DNA of 34,256 bases from Planctomycetaceae bacterium. Lineage in GTDB: Bacteria; Planctomycetota; Phycisphaerae; Phycisphaerales; SM1A02. The position numbers were made by a program, and so were the translations under genes. Shown here piece by piece: positions 22,054-30,734 of the stretch (positions are counted from its first letter, which is position 1; each line of letters opens with the position of its first letter). Under the pieces are notes generated by a model that saw only the letters and a list, made by a program, of their open reading frames with translations, searched no databases and was not told the DNA's origin. Location of the stretch: contig CANLMX010000025.1 of the NCBI GenBank assembly GCA_947492385.1, positions 1-34,256 of the forward strand, given 5' to 3'.

Positions 22054-23001
22054 TCAAGCCGCGACGCGACGGCCACCGGGCCGGCCGAGCGCCGCCCGGC
22101 CGAGCGCCGCCCGCACGAGCCGGGCCACCAGGTCCTCCATCGGCATCCCGGCATGGCGCGCGGCCTTCGGCACCAGCGAGTGGTCGGTAAAGCCCGGCAT
22201 GGTGTTGATCTCCAGGAACCAGGGCCCGCGGTCGTCAAGCATGAAATCGGCGCGCGCGACGTCCCGGCACCCGATGGCATGCCACGCGGCCCGCGTGAAG
22301 GCGCGCACGGCGTCGGCAACGCCGGCAGGCAGAACCGGGTCGAGCACGTACTCGGTGTCGTCGCGGTGGTACTTGGCCTCGTAGTCGTACGTTCCCGCGC
22401 GCGGGCGGATCTCGATGATCGGCAGGCACTCGCCGTCGACCATGCCGACGGTGAGCTCGCGTCCACGGACGAATTCCTCGGCCATGAGCCGGCCGCGCCG
22501 CGGCTCGAGCTCAAGCCGGGCACGCTGGACCTCCTGCGGGGTCGAGCAGATGCGCAGGTCGACGCTCGACCCATCGTCGGACGGCTTCAGCACCAGCGGG
22601 CAGGGCACGTCGACGGGCTGGCCCATGCGGACTTCCTGCGAGCGCGGCGTGGGAACCCCGAGTTCGGCGACGAGCGCCTTGGTCGCGACCTTGTCCATCG
22701 CCAGGCGGGCCGCGCGGGGGCGGCAGCCGACGTACGGGCGGCCATCGAGCTCGAGCAGGTCCTGGAGCGGGCCGCCTTCTCCCCACGAGCCGTGCAGGAC
22801 CGGGAAGACGACGTCTGCGCGCACGGCGCGGAGCTCGTCGAGCCCGATGCGGTCGATGGCGAGGTCGGTGACGCGGAACCCGGCGCGCTGGAGCGCCCCG
22901 GCCACCATCGTTCCGGAGCGCAGGCTCACCTCGCGTTCGGCGTCTGGGCCTCCCTTGAGGACGATCACGTGCACCGAAGCGGGGTCGAACGAAGCATCCA
23001 T
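22054..23001 (-). CDS. ddl: D-alanine--D-alanine ligase
   Basis: Ddl is an ATP-grasp enzyme that makes D-Ala-D-Ala for peptidoglycan precursors. The 315-residue product has the N-terminal GGPDAEREVSLRSG motif, LHGSWGEGGPLQ, the ATP-grasp core (CPLVLKPSDDGSS, AEEFVRGRELTVG) and the Mg-binding FLEINTMPGFTDHSLVPKAA. The start at 23001 is fixed by a full AAGGAGGT ribosome binding site 6 bases upstream. It lies 56 bases behind murB. The C-terminus carries a small in-frame repeat (GRAAL twice). The presence of Ddl, MurB and MurC shows that the organism makes peptidoglycan. Confidence 0.95.
   Translation of the reverse strand: MDASFDPASVHVIVLKGGPDAEREVSLRSGTMVAGALQRAGFRVTDLAIDRIGLDELRAVRADVVFPVLHGSWGEGGPLQDLLELDGRPYVGCRPRAARLAMDKVATKALVAELGVPTPRSQEVRMGQPVDVPCPLVLKPSDDGSSVDLRICSTPQEVQRARLELEPRRGRLMAEEFVRGRELTVGMVDGECLPIIEIRPRAGTYDYEAKYHRDDTEYVLDPVLPAGVADAVRAFTRAAWHAIGCRDVARADFMLDDRGPWFLEINTMPGFTDHSLVPKAARHAGMPMEDLVARLVRAALGRAALGRPGGRRVAA
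22082..22111. repeat. 15-bp tandem duplication in the 3' end of ddl
   Basis: Two identical adjacent 15-base units (CGGCCGAGCGCCGCC) encode a repeated five-residue unit in the C-terminal tail of Ddl, outside the catalytic core. It keeps the frame. Confidence 0.8.
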
Positions 23002-23007
23002 CGCGGC

Positions 23008-23015
23008 ACCTCCTT
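23008..23015 (-). promoter_or_regulatory. Full-length Shine-Dalgarno of ddl
   Basis: AAGGAGGT, complementary over its whole length to the 16S rRNA 3' end, lies 6 bases before the ATG. It is the strongest ribosome binding site in the window and decides the ddl start. Confidence 0.85.
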
Positions 23016-23057
23016 GCGGACCATGGCGCGCCGTCCGGTGGCGCGCCGCGTGGGCGG

Positions 23058-24011
23058 TCAGTCCTGCCCGCGCTTCCAGAAGACTACTTCCCGTTCGAGC
23101 CGGACGCCCGTGCGCGCGAGCACCTCCTGCCCGACGCGCTCGACGAGTTCCATGACGTCGGTGGCCCGCGCACCGGGCCTCACGGTGATGAAGTTGCCGT
23201 GCTGCATGCTCACCGTCGCACCGCCGACCGACGTGCCCTTCAGGCCTGCCTCGTCGATGAGCTTGCCTGCGCTCACGCGCTGTCCGGTGGATTCGATGAC
23301 GGGGTTCTTCCACATGCATCCGGCACTGAGATCGCCGAGCGGCTGCACGCTCGCCTTGTACGCGCTGATCTCGCGCAGGCGGACCCGGAGCGCGGCGGTG
23401 TCGGCCGGCTTCAGCCGGAGCACGGCCCACGTGACCGTGCCCGCGGGCAGGTCCGTGTGGCGGTACGAGAAGCCGATCGCGTCCTTCGAGTAGGTCCGCC
23501 GCTCGCCGGAGGGTGTCACCAGCCCCACCGACTCGACCACGTCGCCGATCGCCCCGTACTTGCCTCCGGCGTTCATCCGCACCGCGCCGCCGACGGTTGC
23601 CGGGATGCCGATCAGCGGCTCAAGCCCCGCGAGCGAGGCGCGCACGGTCTCGTGGATGGTCTTGCCGAGATCGCGGCCGCCGCCCACGTGCGCACGCCCT
23701 GGCGCCCCTTCGGCGTTGAGCCGGAGCTCCTGGAAGCAGGGGGCGTCGAGCTTGATCACCACGCCGTCAACGCCGTCGTCGTCGACGAGCAGGTTGGCGC
23801 CGGCACCCAGCGTGCGCACGCGCACGCCGTTGCGTGCGCACCGTCGGAGCAGGGTGGCGAGCGCATCCTCGGACCGCGGTCGGACGAGTGCGTCGGCCTT
23901 CCCGCCGATGGCGTACCAGGTGTGCACGCCGAGCGGAGCATCCAACTCGACCTCCACGTCGAGGTCGGCGAAGAGCGAGGTGCTCCAGGGATGCGCGTCC
24001 GTCATCGTCAT
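23058..24011 (-). CDS. murB: UDP-N-acetylenolpyruvoylglucosamine reductase
   Basis: MurB reduces UDP-GlcNAc-enolpyruvate to UDP-MurNAc with NADPH and FAD. The 317-residue product has the FAD-binding segments TLGAGANLLV and GIPATVGGAVRMNAGGKYG, the substrate arginine in FSYRHTDL (R184), and the C-terminal AGKLIDEAGLKG and HGNFI motifs of the short type II enzymes. The proton-donor position, usually Ser in SAGSxFKNP, is Cys here (SAGC232MWKNP); E309 is the likely second catalytic acid. The ATG at 24011 overlaps the murC stop (ATGA), so translation is coupled. A second ATG lies two codons on. Confidence 0.95.
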   Translation of the reverse strand: MTMTDAHPWSTSLFADLDVEVELDAPLGVHTWYAIGGKADALVRPRSEDALATLLRRCARNGVRVRTLGAGANLLVDDDGVDGVVIKLDAPCFQELRLNAEGAPGRAHVGGGRDLGKTIHETVRASLAGLEPLIGIPATVGGAVRMNAGGKYGAIGDVVESVGLVTPSGERRTYSKDAIGFSYRHTDLPAGTVTWAVLRLKPADTAALRVRLREISAYKASVQPLGDLSAGCMWKNPVIESTGQRVSAGKLIDEAGLKGTSVGGATVSMQHGNFITVRPGARATDVMELVERVGQEVLARTGVRLEREVVFWKRGQD

Positions 24012-25522
24012 TGCACCGCCGCGTGTGCGCGGCCCAGGAACGAATGGCCGATCTTCCAGACCGGGCCGGCGCCCATCACGACCACCAGGTCCCCATCGGC
24101 GGCCATGACCTCGAGCTGCTCGACGATCGCCTCGAAGGGGTAGAGGTGCATCGCGGCGACGCCGCGCGCGCGCAGGCGGTCGACCAGGTCCGACGCGCTC
24201 ACCTTCTGCTTCTCCTCTTCGCTGTCGCGCACGAAGTAGATGTCCGGCACGATGACCACGTCGGCGTGCGAGAAGCTCTTCGCGAACTGCTCGAGCAGGA
24301 AGCGCGTCCGGCTGTGCTGGTGCGGCTGGAAGACGCAGATGAGGCGCTTGGGCTCATAGCGCACGCGCAGCGCCTTCAGCGTCGTCTCGCACTCGGTCGG
24401 ATGGTGCCCGTAGTCGTCGAAGACCGTGACTTCGCCACCGTGGCGCATGGTGCGCTGCCCCAGGCACTGCATGCGTCGGTCGACGCCCGCGAAACAGCCG
24501 AGGGACGCCCCGATGTCGCGCCACTCGGCGCCCATCCAGTGCGCCAGGATCGCGGCGGCCGCGCCGTTGAGCGCCATGTGCTCGCCGGGAATCAGTCCCG
24601 TCCAGGTGCACACGGCCTGTCCACCGACGAGGACGCTGGTGATGCCGCTCCTTGGGTCGTACTGCACCTGGTAGTCGGCGCTCGGAGCCCACCCGAACGT
24701 GGAAACCGCGCATTCGAGCCCGCTGGCCACGTCGCGCCGGTGCGCGCCGTCCGCCGCGATCAGCAGCTTGCCGCCCTTGGACGCGGGCGGGATCAGCGCG
24801 GCGAAGTCGTGGAACGCCTTCACGATGCGCTCGAGCGTCCCGTAGATCTCGAGGTGGTCTTCCTCCACGTTGTTGATCAGCCCGATGACAGGGCGGTGGT
24901 GGTGGAAGCTGCGGTTGAATTCGCATGCCTCGGCGACGAGGATGCCGGGCCGGCCGCGCTGCGTGCCGACGGGGACGGCGTCGCTGCCCGTCCGGCTGCC
25001 GCCGCCGATCTGCGCGCACGTCGCACCGACGATGAAGCTCGGGTCGAGGCCGCACTCGATGAGCACGTGCGAGAGCATCGCCGTGGTCGAGCTCTTTCCG
25101 TGCGTTCCGGCGATGCTGATCCCGGTGCGTCCCTTCTGGACCAGGCCGATGGCCTCGGCGTAGCTGATGACCTCGATGCCGCGCGACTGCGCTTCCAGGA
25201 GCTCGGGGTGGTCCGCCTTCACGGCGGCGCTGGCGATCACGAGGTCGCACGGCGCGGGCACCAGCTCGGCCCCGTGCCCGATCGAGACGCGGATGCCCTG
25301 CGACTCGAGCGTGTCGGTCACGTCGCTCGCGGCCATGTCGCTGCCCGAGACCGCCGCGCCGCGCGCGCGCAGCATCTGGGCAAGGCCGCTCATCCCGCAG
25401 CCGCCGATCCCGACCAGCCAGATCCGCCGCCCGGCGAAGTCCGGGACCTCGAGTTCGGTCAGCTTCGGTCCGGCGCTCTCGAAGAGGGTGCTCACGGCGA
25501 GTTCGGTGTCGTTCACAGTCAC
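24008..25522 (-). CDS. murC: UDP-N-acetylmuramate--L-alanine ligase
   Basis: MurC adds L-Ala to UDP-MurNAc using ATP. The protein, about 504 residues from the GTG at 25522, has the N-terminal GIGGCGMSGLAQ nucleotide fold, the P-loop GTHGKSSTTAML, NNVEEDHLEIYGT, and the YGHHPTE and HQHSRTRF motifs of the Mur ligase family. The start is uncertain: GTG at 25522 or 25516 gives a normal N-terminus, while an ATG at 25588 would add 22 low-complexity residues. It is the first gene of the minus-strand cluster and is divergent from the response regulator gene. Confidence 0.94.
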   Translation of the reverse strand: MTVNDTELAVSTLFESAGPKLTELEVPDFAGRRIWLVGIGGCGMSGLAQMLRARGAAVSGSDMAASDVTDTLESQGIRVSIGHGAELVPAPCDLVIASAAVKADHPELLEAQSRGIEVISYAEAIGLVQKGRTGISIAGTHGKSSTTAMLSHVLIECGLDPSFIVGATCAQIGGGSRTGSDAVPVGTQRGRPGILVAEACEFNRSFHHHRPVIGLINNVEEDHLEIYGTLERIVKAFHDFAALIPPASKGGKLLIAADGAHRRDVASGLECAVSTFGWAPSADYQVQYDPRSGITSVLVGGQAVCTWTGLIPGEHMALNGAAAAILAHWMGAEWRDIGASLGCFAGVDRRMQCLGQRTMRHGGEVTVFDDYGHHPTECETTLKALRVRYEPKRLICVFQPHQHSRTRFLLEQFAKSFSHADVVIVPDIYFVRDSEEEKQKVSASDLVDRLRARGVAAMHLYPFEAIVEQLEVMAADGDLVVVMGAGPVWKIGHSFLGRAHAAVQ

Positions 25523-25613
25523 GATATCGGCAGGTGGCCCGGAAGAACCGCACTGATTCGGCGGGCGGGCGGTTCTTTCTGGACCCAAGGTCGGGCCATC
25601 CGCCCGGCAACCC

Positions 25614-25619
25614 TACAAT
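25614..25619 (+). promoter_or_regulatory. -10 box TACAAT, near-leaderless spacing
   Basis: CCTACAAT ends 11 bases before the ATG at 25631; the same 8 bases precede the ferredoxin gene. The predicted transcript would have a leader of only a few bases. Confidence 0.55.
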
Positions 25620-25630
25620 CCGGGCCCCGC

Positions 25631-27010
25631 ATGGCCGCGACCCCCGACATCCGAGCCCAGGTCCTGCTGGTGGACGACGATCGCGAGCACGCCCAGACCA
25701 TGGCCGACGCGCTGCGCAAGCCCGGTCACGTGTGCACCATCCGCCACAGCCGGGCCGAGGCCGAGGATGAGCTCCGGCACGGCGCGTTCGACGTGATCGT
25801 GACCGACCTGGTGATGGAATCGCCGACCGCGGGGCTGGAGGTGCTCGAACTGGCCAAGCGGCTGCAGCCGGACGCTGAGACCATCATGGTGACCGCCCAC
25901 GGGGACATCCCGACGGCGAAGAAGGCCCTGCAGGGCGGGGCCTACGACTTCATCGAGAAGCCGATCGACCTGGTGATCTTCCGGAACCTGGTGCAGCGGG
26001 CCGCCGAGACGGTGGTGCTGCGCCACGCGAACGAGCGCCTGGGTGCCCAGCTCGACGCCGCCTACGGCTTCGAGGGAATCATCGGCGACAGCCCGGCGAT
26101 GCGCACGGTCGTGGCGCTCATCAGGCAGGTGGCGCCCAGCACCATCCCGGTCCTGGTTCGGGGCGAGAGCGGCACCGGCAAGGAACTGGTGGCTGCTGCG
26201 ATCCACAAGGCGAGCCGACGCGCGGATCGGCGGTACGTGACGTTCAACGCCGCCGGGCAGGCCGAGAGCCTGCTCGAGGACCAGCTGTTCGGCCACGTGC
26301 GCGGCGCGTTCACCGGCGCCGACCGCGATCGCGAAGGCGTGTTCGAGTACGCCGACCGGGGCACGCTCTTCCTCGACGAGATCGGCGACATGCCGCTGGC
26401 GATGCAGCCCAAGCTGCTCCGCGTGCTCGAGACGGGCGACGTCGTGCGGCTCGGTTCGAACGAGCAGCGCCGGACCGACGTGCGGTTCGTGAGCGCGACG
26501 AACCGCGACCTCGGGCAGATGGTCCGCGAAGGCCGGTTCCGCGAGGACCTGTACTACCGCATCCGCGGTGCCGAGATCGTGGTGCCTCCGCTTCGTGAGC
26601 GGCGGGAGGACATCCCCTTGCTCGTGAACCACGCGGTGGGCAAGTACGCCGCCGAGCTCGGCCGGCCGCGCCCCGAGGTGTCGCAGCCGGTGATGATGCG
26701 CCTGGTGGGCTACGAATGGCCCGGCAACGTGCGCGAGCTCTTCAACACCGTCCACCGGATGGTGGTGACGGCGCAGGGGACGTCCCTGGAGCTGCGCGAC
26801 GTGCCGCCCGAGGTCCGTGCGTCCGATGACGCGGCCGAGCAGGCGGGTTCCGTCGGTTCGCTCGCGGGCGTCGGGTTGGACCGGCTCGAGCGCGAGGCGA
26901 TCCGCCAGACGCTGGCCATGACCGCGGGCAACCGCGAGCAGGCTGCGCAGATGCTCGGGATCGGCGAACGGACGCTGTACCGCAAGCTGAAGGAGTACGG
27001 GCTGCGTTGA
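25631..27010 (+). CDS. NtrC-family sigma-54-dependent response regulator
   Basis: A 459-residue enhancer-binding protein that activates RNA polymerase with sigma-54. The receiver domain (1-125) has D15/D16, the phospho-acceptor D59 (VIVTDLVM), T88 and K110. The AAA+ domain has Walker A GESGTGKE (178-185), the sigma-54-contacting GAFTGA (225-230) and Walker [12 protein letters not shown] (244-254). A Fis-type helix-turn-helix ends the protein (about 415-459, [26 protein letters not shown]). No histidine kinase gene is adjacent, so it is an orphan here. The lptF-like gene follows at once, with a possible TTGA overlap. Confidence 0.95.
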   Translation: MAATPDIRAQVLLVDDDREHAQTMADALRKPGHVCTIRHSRAEAEDELRHGAFDVIVTDLVMESPTAGLEVLELAKRLQPDAETIMVTAHGDIPTAKKALQGGAYDFIEKPIDLVIFRNLVQRAAETVVLRHANERLGAQLDAAYGFEGIIGDSPAMRTVVALIRQVAPSTIPVLVRGESGTGKELVAAAIHKASRRADRRYVTFNAAGQAESLLEDQLFGHVRGAFTGADRDREGVFEYADRGTLFLDEIGDMPLAMQPKLLRVLETGDVVRLGSNEQRRTDVRFVSATNRDLGQMVREGRFREDLYYRIRGAEIVVPPLRERREDIPLLVNHAVGKYAAELGRPRPEVSQPVMMRLVGYEWPGNVRELFNTVHRMVVTAQGTSLELRDVPPEVRASDDAAEQAGSVGSLAGVGLDRLEREAIRQTLAMTAGNREQAAQMLGIGERTLYRKLKEYGLR

Positions 27011-27024
27011 GCGCCCGGTGCCCG

Positions 27025-28686
27025 ATGGACCACGCCACCCACGGCCCCGACGTCGCGCCCGCCGCCCGCGCGGGTGGCCTCCCGTGGACCCTCTGGCGTC
27101 ACGTGGCGTGGGAGCTCTTCCGCACCTTCTTCGTCACCGTCTCGATCATCGTCACGGTGATCGCGTTCGGCGCGGCCGCGAAGCCGCTCGCCGAGGACGC
27201 GATCGGCGCCGAGACCGTGCTCAAGTACGTGGGGCTCGCGATGGTCCCGATGATGCAGTACGCCATGCCGTTCGCGGCGGGGCTTGCCGCGACGCTCACG
27301 TTGCACCGGTTCGCGACCGACAACGAGGTGACCGCGATGGCCGCGAGCGGCATGTCGCCCTCGAAGGTGTTCGCGCCCGTGCTCCTGGTCGGGACGCCGC
27401 TCCTCGGGGTGATGCTTGTGCTGGTCCTCTGGATGATCCCGGCCTTCTACACCCGGATGCAGGAACTGGCCACCGCTGACGCGACGCAGATGCTGGTGGC
27501 GTCCGTGTCCCGTGGCGAGGCGCTGCGTGCCGATCGGCTGATGATCTATGCGGACACGGCGCGCGAGGTCGAACCTCCTCCGGGCGTGCGGCGCCGCCTC
27601 GAACTCACCGGCGTTGCGGCGATCGAGCTGGCGCCCGGCGGCAAGGATGCCGTCGACACCGAGTTCACGGCCGAAGGGGCCTACGTCGACGTGCATGCAA
27701 CGCCCCGCGGCGCGGTGGCGAAGGTCGCGCTGACGAACGCCAGCGTCTACCGCCCGCGCGAGGGCACGCTGATCACCGTGCCGCGCGCGGAGCCCGAGGC
27801 GGCCGCGATCTACGGCAGCTTCGACCGCGGCCCGAAGTTCCTCTCGATCACGGAGATCGCGGAGCTCCGGCGCGACCCCGACCGCGCGACCCCGGTGCGC
27901 ACCGCGAAGCAGGCGCTGGCCGCAAGCCTCGCCGAGCGTGACCTGTGGGCCTGCGTCGACCCGATGCTTGCGCGCGGGCGCGTCGAGCTGCCGGTGGCCG
28001 GAACGAAGCGCGAGGTCGTGATCGAAGGCGCGGCGAGGCAGGGCAACCGGCTGCGGCCCTCGGCAAAGGGCGGTTCGGTGCGGCTGGTCGAGCGGGTCGA
28101 TGGTCGCGACGTCCGGAGCGCCACCGCGTCCGAGGCGACGCTTCGGGCGATCTGCGAGCCCGGCTTCCCGCCGCGCATGGCGCTCGCGGTGCCGGCGACG
28201 GTGTCCGCGCGCGACGAGGTGTCCGGGCTCCCGGGCCGGTGGTCGCCGCAGATCGACGACCTGCTGCCCGCGGGCTGCGGCGTACGCGACTGGGAGTCCG
28301 AGCCGAGCGTGGCGCTCCTGCGCGAGGCGGACGCGGCGGGGGCCGATGCGCGCCTCGTGAAGCAGGCCGCCTCGGTGCGGGCGATGATCTCCAAGGTCTC
28401 GAACGACGCCGATTCGTACGTCTCGAATCGCCTCGCGCAGGCGCTGAGCGTGGTGCTCGTGCTGATGCTCGGCTCGGTGCTGGCCGTGGCGATGCGGCAC
28501 GCACTGCCGCTCACGGTGTACGTGCTCGCCTTCGTGCCCGCGATCGCGAGCATCATCATGATCGCCAGCGGACGCCAGATGATGGCCAGCGGTTCGTACT
28601 GGGGCGGATTCTCGATCCTCTGGGGCGGCGACCTGGTGCTTGCGGCCGCGCTCTGGTTTGCGTGGAGGCGCGTGGCCCGCAACTAG
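27025..28686 (+). CDS. LptF/LptG family permease, enlarged extracytoplasmic domain
   Basis: A permease of the LptF/LptG (YjgP/YjgQ) family, which with LptB drives lipopolysaccharide out of the inner membrane. The 553-residue protein has N-terminal helices (from WELFRTFFVTVSIIVTVIAFG), the family motif DNEVTAMAASGMSPSKVF, and three C-terminal helices (ALSVVLVLMLGSVLAVAM to LVLAAALWFAW). The periplasmic part, about residues 150-435, is much longer than usual for this family (whole proteins are normally about 360-400 residues). The ATG at 27025 is preferred; a TTG at 27007 overlaps the upstream stop by 4 bases and adds six residues. It is 12 bases from the second permease gene, with which it should form a heterodimer. 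Confidence 0.87.
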   Translation: MDHATHGPDVAPAARAGGLPWTLWRHVAWELFRTFFVTVSIIVTVIAFGAAAKPLAEDAIGAETVLKYVGLAMVPMMQYAMPFAAGLAATLTLHRFATDNEVTAMAASGMSPSKVFAPVLLVGTPLLGVMLVLVLWMIPAFYTRMQELATADATQMLVASVSRGEALRADRLMIYADTAREVEPPPGVRRRLELTGVAAIELAPGGKDAVDTEFTAEGAYVDVHATPRGAVAKVALTNASVYRPREGTLITVPRAEPEAAAIYGSFDRGPKFLSITEIAELRRDPDRATPVRTAKQALAASLAERDLWACVDPMLARGRVELPVAGTKREVVIEGAARQGNRLRPSAKGGSVRLVERVDGRDVRSATASEATLRAICEPGFPPRMALAVPATVSARDEVSGLPGRWSPQIDDLLPAGCGVRDWESEPSVALLREADAAGADARLVKQAASVRAMISKVSNDADSYVSNRLAQALSVVLVLMLGSVLAVAMRHALPLTVYVLAFVPAIASIIMIASGRQMMASGSYWGGFSILWGGDLVLAAALWFAWRRVARN

Positions 28687-28698
28687 GGCCCGGAACCG

Positions 28699-29820
28699 AT
28701 GCGGATCCTCGACCGAGCCATCGTCACGCGCTTCCTCGGCAACTTCGTGCTGCTGTTCGCGCTGCTCTTTGTCTTCGCGACCGCGATCGACGTGATCCTG
28801 CAGCTCGACGTCTACGTTGCCGCGGCGGATGCCGTCGTGAAGCGTGGCCAGTCGTCGGGCCGGATCGCCGCCCTCGCGTGGGTGCTGTTCCAGTTCCATG
28901 GTCCACGCGCGTTCCAGTTCTTCCAGTTCATGGCCGGGCTGCTTGCGGTGGGGGCGATGGGGTTCACGTTCGCGCAGATGCACCGCGCCCGCGAGCTGGT
29001 CGCCATCATGGCCGCGGGCGTGCCGCTGCGCCGGTGCGTCTGGGCGGTGCTTGCATGCGCGCTGGGGATCAACCTGCTGCAGCTGGCGAACCAGGAGCTG
29101 GTGATGCCGCTCTTCGCGGAGCAGCTCCTGATCTCGCAGCGCGAGATCGGCCGAGAGGGCGGCGGCACCTTCGAGGTGCCGCTAACGTGCGACACCTCCG
29201 GCAACCTGCTGCACGCCACGCGATTCGATCCGCTCACCGGCCGGATCACGGGATTCCTGGCGTTCGAGCGCGACGACGCAGGCCTGCTGGTGCGGCGCGT
29301 CACGGCCAAGGCCGCGACCTGGGACGCCGCGGGCCATCGGTGGGCGCTCGAGGAGGGGAGTGCGGTGGCGCGCGAGGCGTCCGCCGACCCCTCGGCCGCG
29401 GCGCCTGCGGTTCCCTCGGCGCTGGACGCGTGGGCCACGGACCTCTCGCCGAAGTCGCTCATCGCCCGCCACCACCGCCTGTTCGCGCAGATGCTCTCGA
29501 GCTCGGAGCTGCGGTCCATCGCCGATGCCGGCGCGATCGACCATTCGCAGGCCACGCGCATGCAGATGGGCCGGATCGGCCTGGTGTTCGTGAACCTGCT
29601 GGTGCTCGCGATCGGGATCCCGTTCTATCTCCGTCGCGGCCCCGCGAGCATGCTGCAGGTGAGCATCATGTGCGCCGCCACGTGCGTGCCCGCCCTGATC
29701 GTGAGCGCGGTCATCATGGCGGCGCCCGTTGCGGGCCTTCCCCCCGCGGTGTCGGTCGCATTGCCGATCGCCGTGCTCATCCCGGCGGCGGTCGGTCGGA
29801 TCGCGTGGCTCCCGTCCTGA
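28699..29820 (+). CDS. LptF/LptG family permease
   Basis: The 373-residue partner permease, of normal size. It starts with a helix (FLGNFVLLFALLFVFATAIDVIL), has the family motif ARELVAIMAAGVPLRRC, a periplasmic beta-jellyroll region (about 150-260), and C-terminal helices (IGLVFVNLLVLAIGIPFYL onward). It probably pairs with the preceding gene product to extract lipopolysaccharide-type lipids. Which of the two is LptF and which LptG is not certain. The 3' end overlaps the convergent isomerase gene by 44 bases. No LptB ATPase gene lies in the window. Confidence 0.87.
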   Translation: MRILDRAIVTRFLGNFVLLFALLFVFATAIDVILQLDVYVAAADAVVKRGQSSGRIAALAWVLFQFHGPRAFQFFQFMAGLLAVGAMGFTFAQMHRARELVAIMAAGVPLRRCVWAVLACALGINLLQLANQELVMPLFAEQLLISQREIGREGGGTFEVPLTCDTSGNLLHATRFDPLTGRITGFLAFERDDAGLLVRRVTAKAATWDAAGHRWALEEGSAVAREASADPSAAAPAVPSALDAWATDLSPKSLIARHHRLFAQMLSSSELRSIADAGAIDHSQATRMQMGRIGLVFVNLLVLAIGIPFYLRRGPASMLQVSIMCAATCVPALIVSAVIMAAPVAGLPPAVSVALPIAVLIPAAVGRIAWLPS

Positions 29821-30727
29821 CGCGGTTCCACGAGTCTGCCAGGGAGTCGTCGAACACGGTGGGCTTCACGGGGCGAAGCATGTCGAGCGCCAGCTGGTCC
29901 ATGCGCGCGCGTTCCTGGGCCAGGCGCACCGCGCGCACCGCCCGGTCGCGGCCGGCCTCGAGGGTGACTCCGTCGCCCGGATCCTCGCGCTCGAGGCGGA
30001 TGAGCAGGTAGCCCGTGCCCACCATCACCGGGGGCGACACGTCGCCGGGCTTCTCGAGTGCCCACAGCGCCTCGCGCATGCCGGACGGCACCTTCGGATC
30101 GAGCCGGCTCGTCGCCTGGACCAGGCCACCGCGGGCGGCGCTCGCGTCCGTGCTCAGCTCGACCGCAAGCGCGTCGAACGGTTCGCCCTTCGCGAGCCGC
30201 TCGTTCACCGCCTGCGCCCCACGCAGGTCCGGCACCGCGATCACGCGCGCGCGCCGGCGCGGTCCGTGCGCGGCATCGTGCGCCGCGAGCACCTGCGACT
30301 CGGCCACCTGCACGTCGGGTGCCACCAGCGCACGCAGCACCGCATTCCGCCAGAGCAGGGCACGCCAACGGACGGGCCCGAGGCCCTGGCGGACCCGGAC
30401 GTCGTCCATCAGGCGGCGCGCGCGAGCGGAGTCTTCGTCGAGGAACTCGAGCAGCGTCCGCTCTTCGTGCTCCAGCGCTGCCTCGTCGGGCGCGATGCCG
30501 CGTGCGCGTGCACGTTCGGCGAGCATCTCGTCCAGCAGCACCTCGGCCAGTGCCTCGCTGCCGGCGAGTTCGGCGAGCACGGGACGGATGCGGTCCCACG
30601 TGACGGTCTGCTGCTGCCAGACGGCGACGATGCCTGCGGCGCCGTCTGCACTGCGCGGGGCGCCCGGCTGCTGCGGGGACGCCTGCGCGAGGACGGCGCA
30701 TGCGATCGCGACGAGTGCGTTGTGCAT
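29777..30727 (-). CDS. Exported parvulin-like peptidyl-prolyl isomerase
   Basis: A 316-residue exported protein with a signal peptide (MHNALVAIACAVLAQA), a helical N-terminal region (about 45-155) like SurA/PrsA chaperones, and a parvulin domain (about 158-247) recognised by GEPFDALAVELSTD, ARGGL and GTGYLLIRLE. The usual (A/R)SHIL start of the parvulin fold, with its conserved His, reads RARVIAVP here, so isomerase activity may be lost and a chaperone role kept. The ATG at 30727 begins the signal peptide and lies 7 bases after a TAGACT box that overlaps the upstream stop codon. It follows the GT-C gene by 10 bases. It may help fold outer envelope proteins. Confidence 0.82.
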   Translation of the reverse strand: MHNALVAIACAVLAQASPQQPGAPRSADGAAGIVAVWQQQTVTWDRIRPVLAELAGSEALAEVLLDEMLAERARARGIAPDEAALEHEERTLLEFLDEDSARARRLMDDVRVRQGLGPVRWRALLWRNAVLRALVAPDVQVAESQVLAAHDAAHGPRRRARVIAVPDLRGAQAVNERLAKGEPFDALAVELSTDASAARGGLVQATSRLDPKVPSGMREALWALEKPGDVSPPVMVGTGYLLIRLEREDPGDGVTLEAGRDRAVRAVRLAQERARMDQLALDMLRPVKPTVFDDSLADSWNRVRTGATRSDRPPPG

Positions 30728-30734
30728 CCGGCCG

